Source: Biostraticola tofi (lineage in GTDB: Bacteria > Pseudomonadota > Gammaproteobacteria > Enterobacterales > Enterobacteriaceae). Taken from it: a DNA stretch of 64,000 nt. Each line of letters starts with the position of its first letter. Within the stretch, counting starts at the first letter, position 1. The translations under genes were made by a program, and so were the position numbers. Where the stretch lies: positions 1 through 64,000 of the forward strand of contig NZ_SMCR01000008.1 of the NCBI RefSeq assembly GCF_004343195.1, read 5' to 3'. A model generated the notes under the pieces. That model saw only the letters and a program-made list of their open reading frames with translations, was not told the DNA's origin and searched no databases. This document shows, piece by piece, positions 61,725-64,000 of the stretch.

Positions 61725-62483
61725 TCAGCAGAGTTCCAGTTTGACCTCATACTGTTCAATAATGCTCATCACGCTCGGAGGCGGCTGCATATCGGTAAAT
61801 AAATAATCGATAAGCGACATATTGCCCAGATTGACCATGGCGTTGCGACCAAATTTAGAATGGTCGGTAACCAGCATCACGCAGCGCGAATTCTCGATGA
61901 TCGCCCGCTTGGTGCGGACTTCGTGATAATCAAACTCCAGCAGCGAGCCATCCAGATCGATGCCGCTGATGCCCAGGATGCCGTAGTCCAGCCTGAACTG
62001 GGAGATGAAATCAAGCGTCGCCTCGCCCATGATCCCGCCATCGCGGGTGCGCACTTCGCCACCGGCCAGTATCAGCCGGAAATCCTCCTTGGCGGTGAGC
62101 AGCGTGGCCACGTTCAGGTTATTAGTGACGACCCGCAGATCCCGGTGATTCATCAACGCGTGGGCCACCGCCTCAGGCGTGGTGCCGATATCGATAAACA
62201 GGGTGGCGCCATCGGGGATTTGGCTGGCGACGCGGGCGGCGATACGGGCTTTTTCATCCGACAGCATCACCTTGCGGTCATGGTAAGCGGCATTGACCGA
62301 GCTGGACGGCAGGGCCGCGCCGCCATGATGGCGATGAATGCGGTTCTGTTCAGCCAGCTCATTCAGATCACGGCGGATGGTTTGCGGGCTGACGGCGAAA
62401 TGATCCACCAGCTCTTCCGTACTGACGTATCCCTGCCGCTGTACCAGTTCAATGATGGCGTCATGGCGCTGCGTTTGCTTCAC
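61725..62483 (-). CDS. glpR: Glycerol-3-phosphate regulon repressor
   Basis: DeoR-family repressor of the glp genes, released by glycerol 3-phosphate. The 252-residue protein (E. coli 252) has an N-terminal winged helix (about 1-57, VSTEELVDHFAVSPQTIRRD) and a C-terminal sugar-phosphate sensor domain with FIDIGTTPEAVAHAL and VMLVTDHSKFGRNAM. It lies 42 bp after glpG and forms the glpEGR order of E. coli. Confidence 0.97.
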   Translation of the reverse strand: MKQTQRHDAIIELVQRQGYVSTEELVDHFAVSPQTIRRDLNELAEQNRIHRHHGGAALPSSSVNAAYHDRKVMLSDEKARIAARVASQIPDGATLFIDIGTTPEAVAHALMNHRDLRVVTNNLNVATLLTAKEDFRLILAGGEVRTRDGGIMGEATLDFISQFRLDYGILGISGIDLDGSLLEFDYHEVRTKRAIIENSRCVMLVTDHSKFGRNAMVNLGNMSLIDYLFTDMQPPPSVMSIIEQYEVKLELC

Positions 62484-62525
62484 GTAAAGCCCTCTGCTTA
62501 CAAAAAATGATGAGATTAACGCCGG

Positions 62526-63359
62526 TCATCGGCCGACCCGATGCCTGGAGTCCCAGAAAGCCATCAGCAGGCCGACCACTAGCCCAGCCACATGGGCAGC
62601 GTTGGCGATGGCGATACCGAAAATATCGAAATAACCTGCAATCAGCCACAGCAGGGCAAAAATGATCAATCCGCGCGGCAGATTGAGTGGGCTGTCCGGA
62701 TGCTGTTCACCGTACCACCAGACGTAGCCCATCAACGCATAAACCACGCCGGAAAGCCCGCCGAAAAATACGCCGCTGAAATGATACTGCACCACGCCGC
62801 TCAATACCGCCGAAAGAACGGTAAGCAGCAACAGTCTGCCGGTGCCGCGAAATTTTTCCATCGCGCCGCCCAGATACCACCACCACATCAGGTTAAACAG
62901 GATATGCAATAAGGAAAAATGCAGCAGCACATGGCTGAACCAGCGCCAGACCTGGACATACTGCTCAGGACCGGCCGGATAAGCCAGCCAATACATCACC
63001 TGATCGTCGCCGAGCAGCGCCATCAAGATGAATACCAGTACACAGGCAGCCGTCAGCACCAGGGTCAGCGGGCCTGCTTTGGCGCGCAGCCCGCTGAATC
63101 CGCCGCCGGTCGCGTAGCGAAATTCATGGTTGGCGGTAGAACCGGTACGCCAGCTGGCGGCCAGATAGCGGGGATGCATTGGATCGAGCAGGAAAATCTC
63201 CAGCGCCTGCTCGGTTTGCGCCAGTTGATCCTCGTCTTTCAGCCACAGCTCGGCGGCCTGGCCCTGCTGAACCAGCTCCAGGGTGACGCCCTGAGTCTTC
63301 ATATAGTCGATAAACGCCTGCGCCAGGCGAGGATTAGATAAGGCGGTAACTCGTATCAT
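62526..63359 (-). CDS. glpG: Rhomboid intramembrane serine protease GlpG
   Basis: Inner-membrane protease cleaving within or near membrane segments. The 277-residue protein (E. coli 276) has a cytoplasmic N-terminal domain (about 1-80) and six helices. The catalytic dyad is Ser203 in [15 protein letters not shown] and His256 in [11 protein letters not shown]; the oxyanion residues His152 and Asn156 lie in [15 protein letters not shown]. glpE lies 110 bp upstream on the same strand. Confidence 0.97.
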   Translation of the reverse strand: MIRVTALSNPRLAQAFIDYMKTQGVTLELVQQGQAAELWLKDEDQLAQTEQALEIFLLDPMHPRYLAASWRTGSTANHEFRYATGGGFSGLRAKAGPLTLVLTAACVLVFILMALLGDDQVMYWLAYPAGPEQYVQVWRWFSHVLLHFSLLHILFNLMWWWYLGGAMEKFRGTGRLLLLTVLSAVLSGVVQYHFSGVFFGGLSGVVYALMGYVWWYGEQHPDSPLNLPRGLIIFALLWLIAGYFDIFGIAIANAAHVAGLVVGLLMAFWDSRHRVGR

Positions 63360-63469
63360 GGCAGGAAATAAGCCCTATCAGTGGGGTGATAAAACACTGT
63401 CCGGGATGACGGCTTGGGTCGTGGTAAGCCAACGCCTGCCTGCCTTTTCCGGGGCATCCCTGTCGGCGG

Positions 63470-63796
63470 TCAGATGCTGATGTCGACATCCAGCGGATAG
63501 TTTTTTGTCCAGTCTTCGAACCCGCCGTCAATACTGTATGTAGCGTCAAAACCTTGCTGCAGCAAATATTGGGCGGCACTTTTACTGCTGTTGCCATGAT
63601 AGCACATCACCATAATGGGGCGTTGCTCCTCCCTCCGGGCGATCAAGGCCGGCAGCGATTCGTTGGTTAAGTGAACGGCGCCCGGTACATGACCGGCGGC
63701 AAAACTTTGCGGATCGCGGATATCGACCAGCACGGCGGTATCGTCCTTCCAGAATTGGTGCGCCTGTTCAACGCTGATTGTTTCGAATTGATGCAT
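63470..63796 (-). CDS. glpE: Thiosulfate sulfurtransferase GlpE
   Basis: Single-domain rhodanese that transfers sulfane sulfur from thiosulfate to cyanide or dithiol acceptors such as thioredoxin. The 108-residue protein equals E. coli GlpE in length; the active-site cysteine is Cys65 in [18 protein letters not shown]. It is the first gene of glpE-glpG-glpR. In E. coli glpD diverges from it. Confidence 0.97.
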   Translation of the reverse strand: MHQFETISVEQAHQFWKDDTAVLVDIRDPQSFAAGHVPGAVHLTNESLPALIARREEQRPIMVMCYHGNSSKSAAQYLLQQGFDATYSIDGGFEDWTKNYPLDVDISI

Positions 63797-63941
63797 AAAT
63801 CAAGGCAGCCTCTGTAATATGACACGTTTTTCCCTGCGCGGGCGGGCTCAGTTTATCAAGCTGCCGGCCAGCGTCTAGCCCTTTCGTGACAGCCGATTCT
63901 GGGGCCGCACCTTTTAACCGTTTCTGGAACACACGCCATGG

Positions 63942-63969
63942 TTGCCTGATGCGCTACTCTATTTATAAG
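63942..63969 (+). promoter_or_regulatory. Candidate plus-strand promoter at the right edge (possibly glpD)
   Basis: TTGCCT (63942-63947), 16 bp and TATAAG (63964-63969) read rightwards. The window ends with an ATG (63998-64000) about 200 bp from glpE, the spacing expected for glpD, but no coding sequence is visible to confirm it. Confidence 0.3.
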
Positions 63970-64000
63970 CGGTACTGGAACAGGCGGTACGCTAAAAATG

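Noticed and set aside
63998-64000. Start codon of glpD at the right edge
   Set aside because: Position fits, but only the ATG is inside the window and no convincing ribosome site precedes it, so no gene is annotated.

Overview
The window is a stretch of ordinary chromosome from a gamma-proteobacterium of the order Enterobacterales. The evidence is near-identical protein families and gene order to the E. coli K-12 str-crp-dam-mrcA-ompR-malPQ-glp region, a 124-residue S12 and 156-residue S7, and a str promoter and S12-S7 spacer that closely resemble the E. coli ones as remembered. Gene content differs from E. coli at several points and a few genes are broken, which suggests a relative outside the Escherichia/Salmonella group. 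A Sodalis/Pectobacteriaceae-like member is possible, but that is inference only. No prophage, insertion sequence, CRISPR array, rRNA or tRNA gene was seen.

Layout: 1-3.4 kb is the str operon read leftwards (rpsL-rpsG-fusA-tuf, the last cut by the window edge). 3.4-5.2 kb holds tusBCD and yheO, followed by a lone AraC-type regulator. 6.7-11.4 kb has periplasmic and cytoplasmic FKBP-type isomerases (fkpA, slyD), slyX, yheV and the KefB-KefG potassium efflux system. 11.5-19.1 kb carries the ABC-F gene yheS, a LysE-type exporter standing where E. coli has yheT, then yheU, prkB, yhfA, crp and yhfK. 19.1-24.4 kb has argD (behind two ARG boxes), pabA, the fic-yhfG toxin/antitoxin pair, ppiA (with a CpxR box), tsgA and a DUF1127 gene. 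The nir-cysG-yhf block of E. coli is absent; a MocR-type regulator and a codA gene occupy its place (24.6-27.3 kb).

27.4-33.7 kb is the aroK-aroB-damX-dam-rpe-gph-trpS operon read leftwards, closed by a strong terminator. 34-37 kb is a hofMNO-Q cluster in which hofP and hofQ appear fused by an internal deletion; mrcA diverges from it. 39.7-46.7 kb holds nudE, igaA, a frameshifted yrfG, hslR, hslO and pckA. 46.7-52 kb has envZ-ompR, greB and tex, followed by a YcjM-like GH13_18 phosphorylase and a small YhcN-family protein at the place where E. coli has feo. 54.4-63.8 kb has bioH, a 36-bp tandem repeat array inside what looks like a broken small-protein gene, gntX, nfuA, malP-malQ (without malT) and glpE-glpG-glpR.

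Functionally this is translation, tRNA thiolation, envelope folding and stress control, central metabolism and DNA methylation. I found no convincing new multi-gene system. The most unusual items are the repeat ORF upstream of gntX, the hofP/hofQ fusion, the YhfG antitoxin whose inhibitory glutamate position is aspartate, and the yrfG frameshift.
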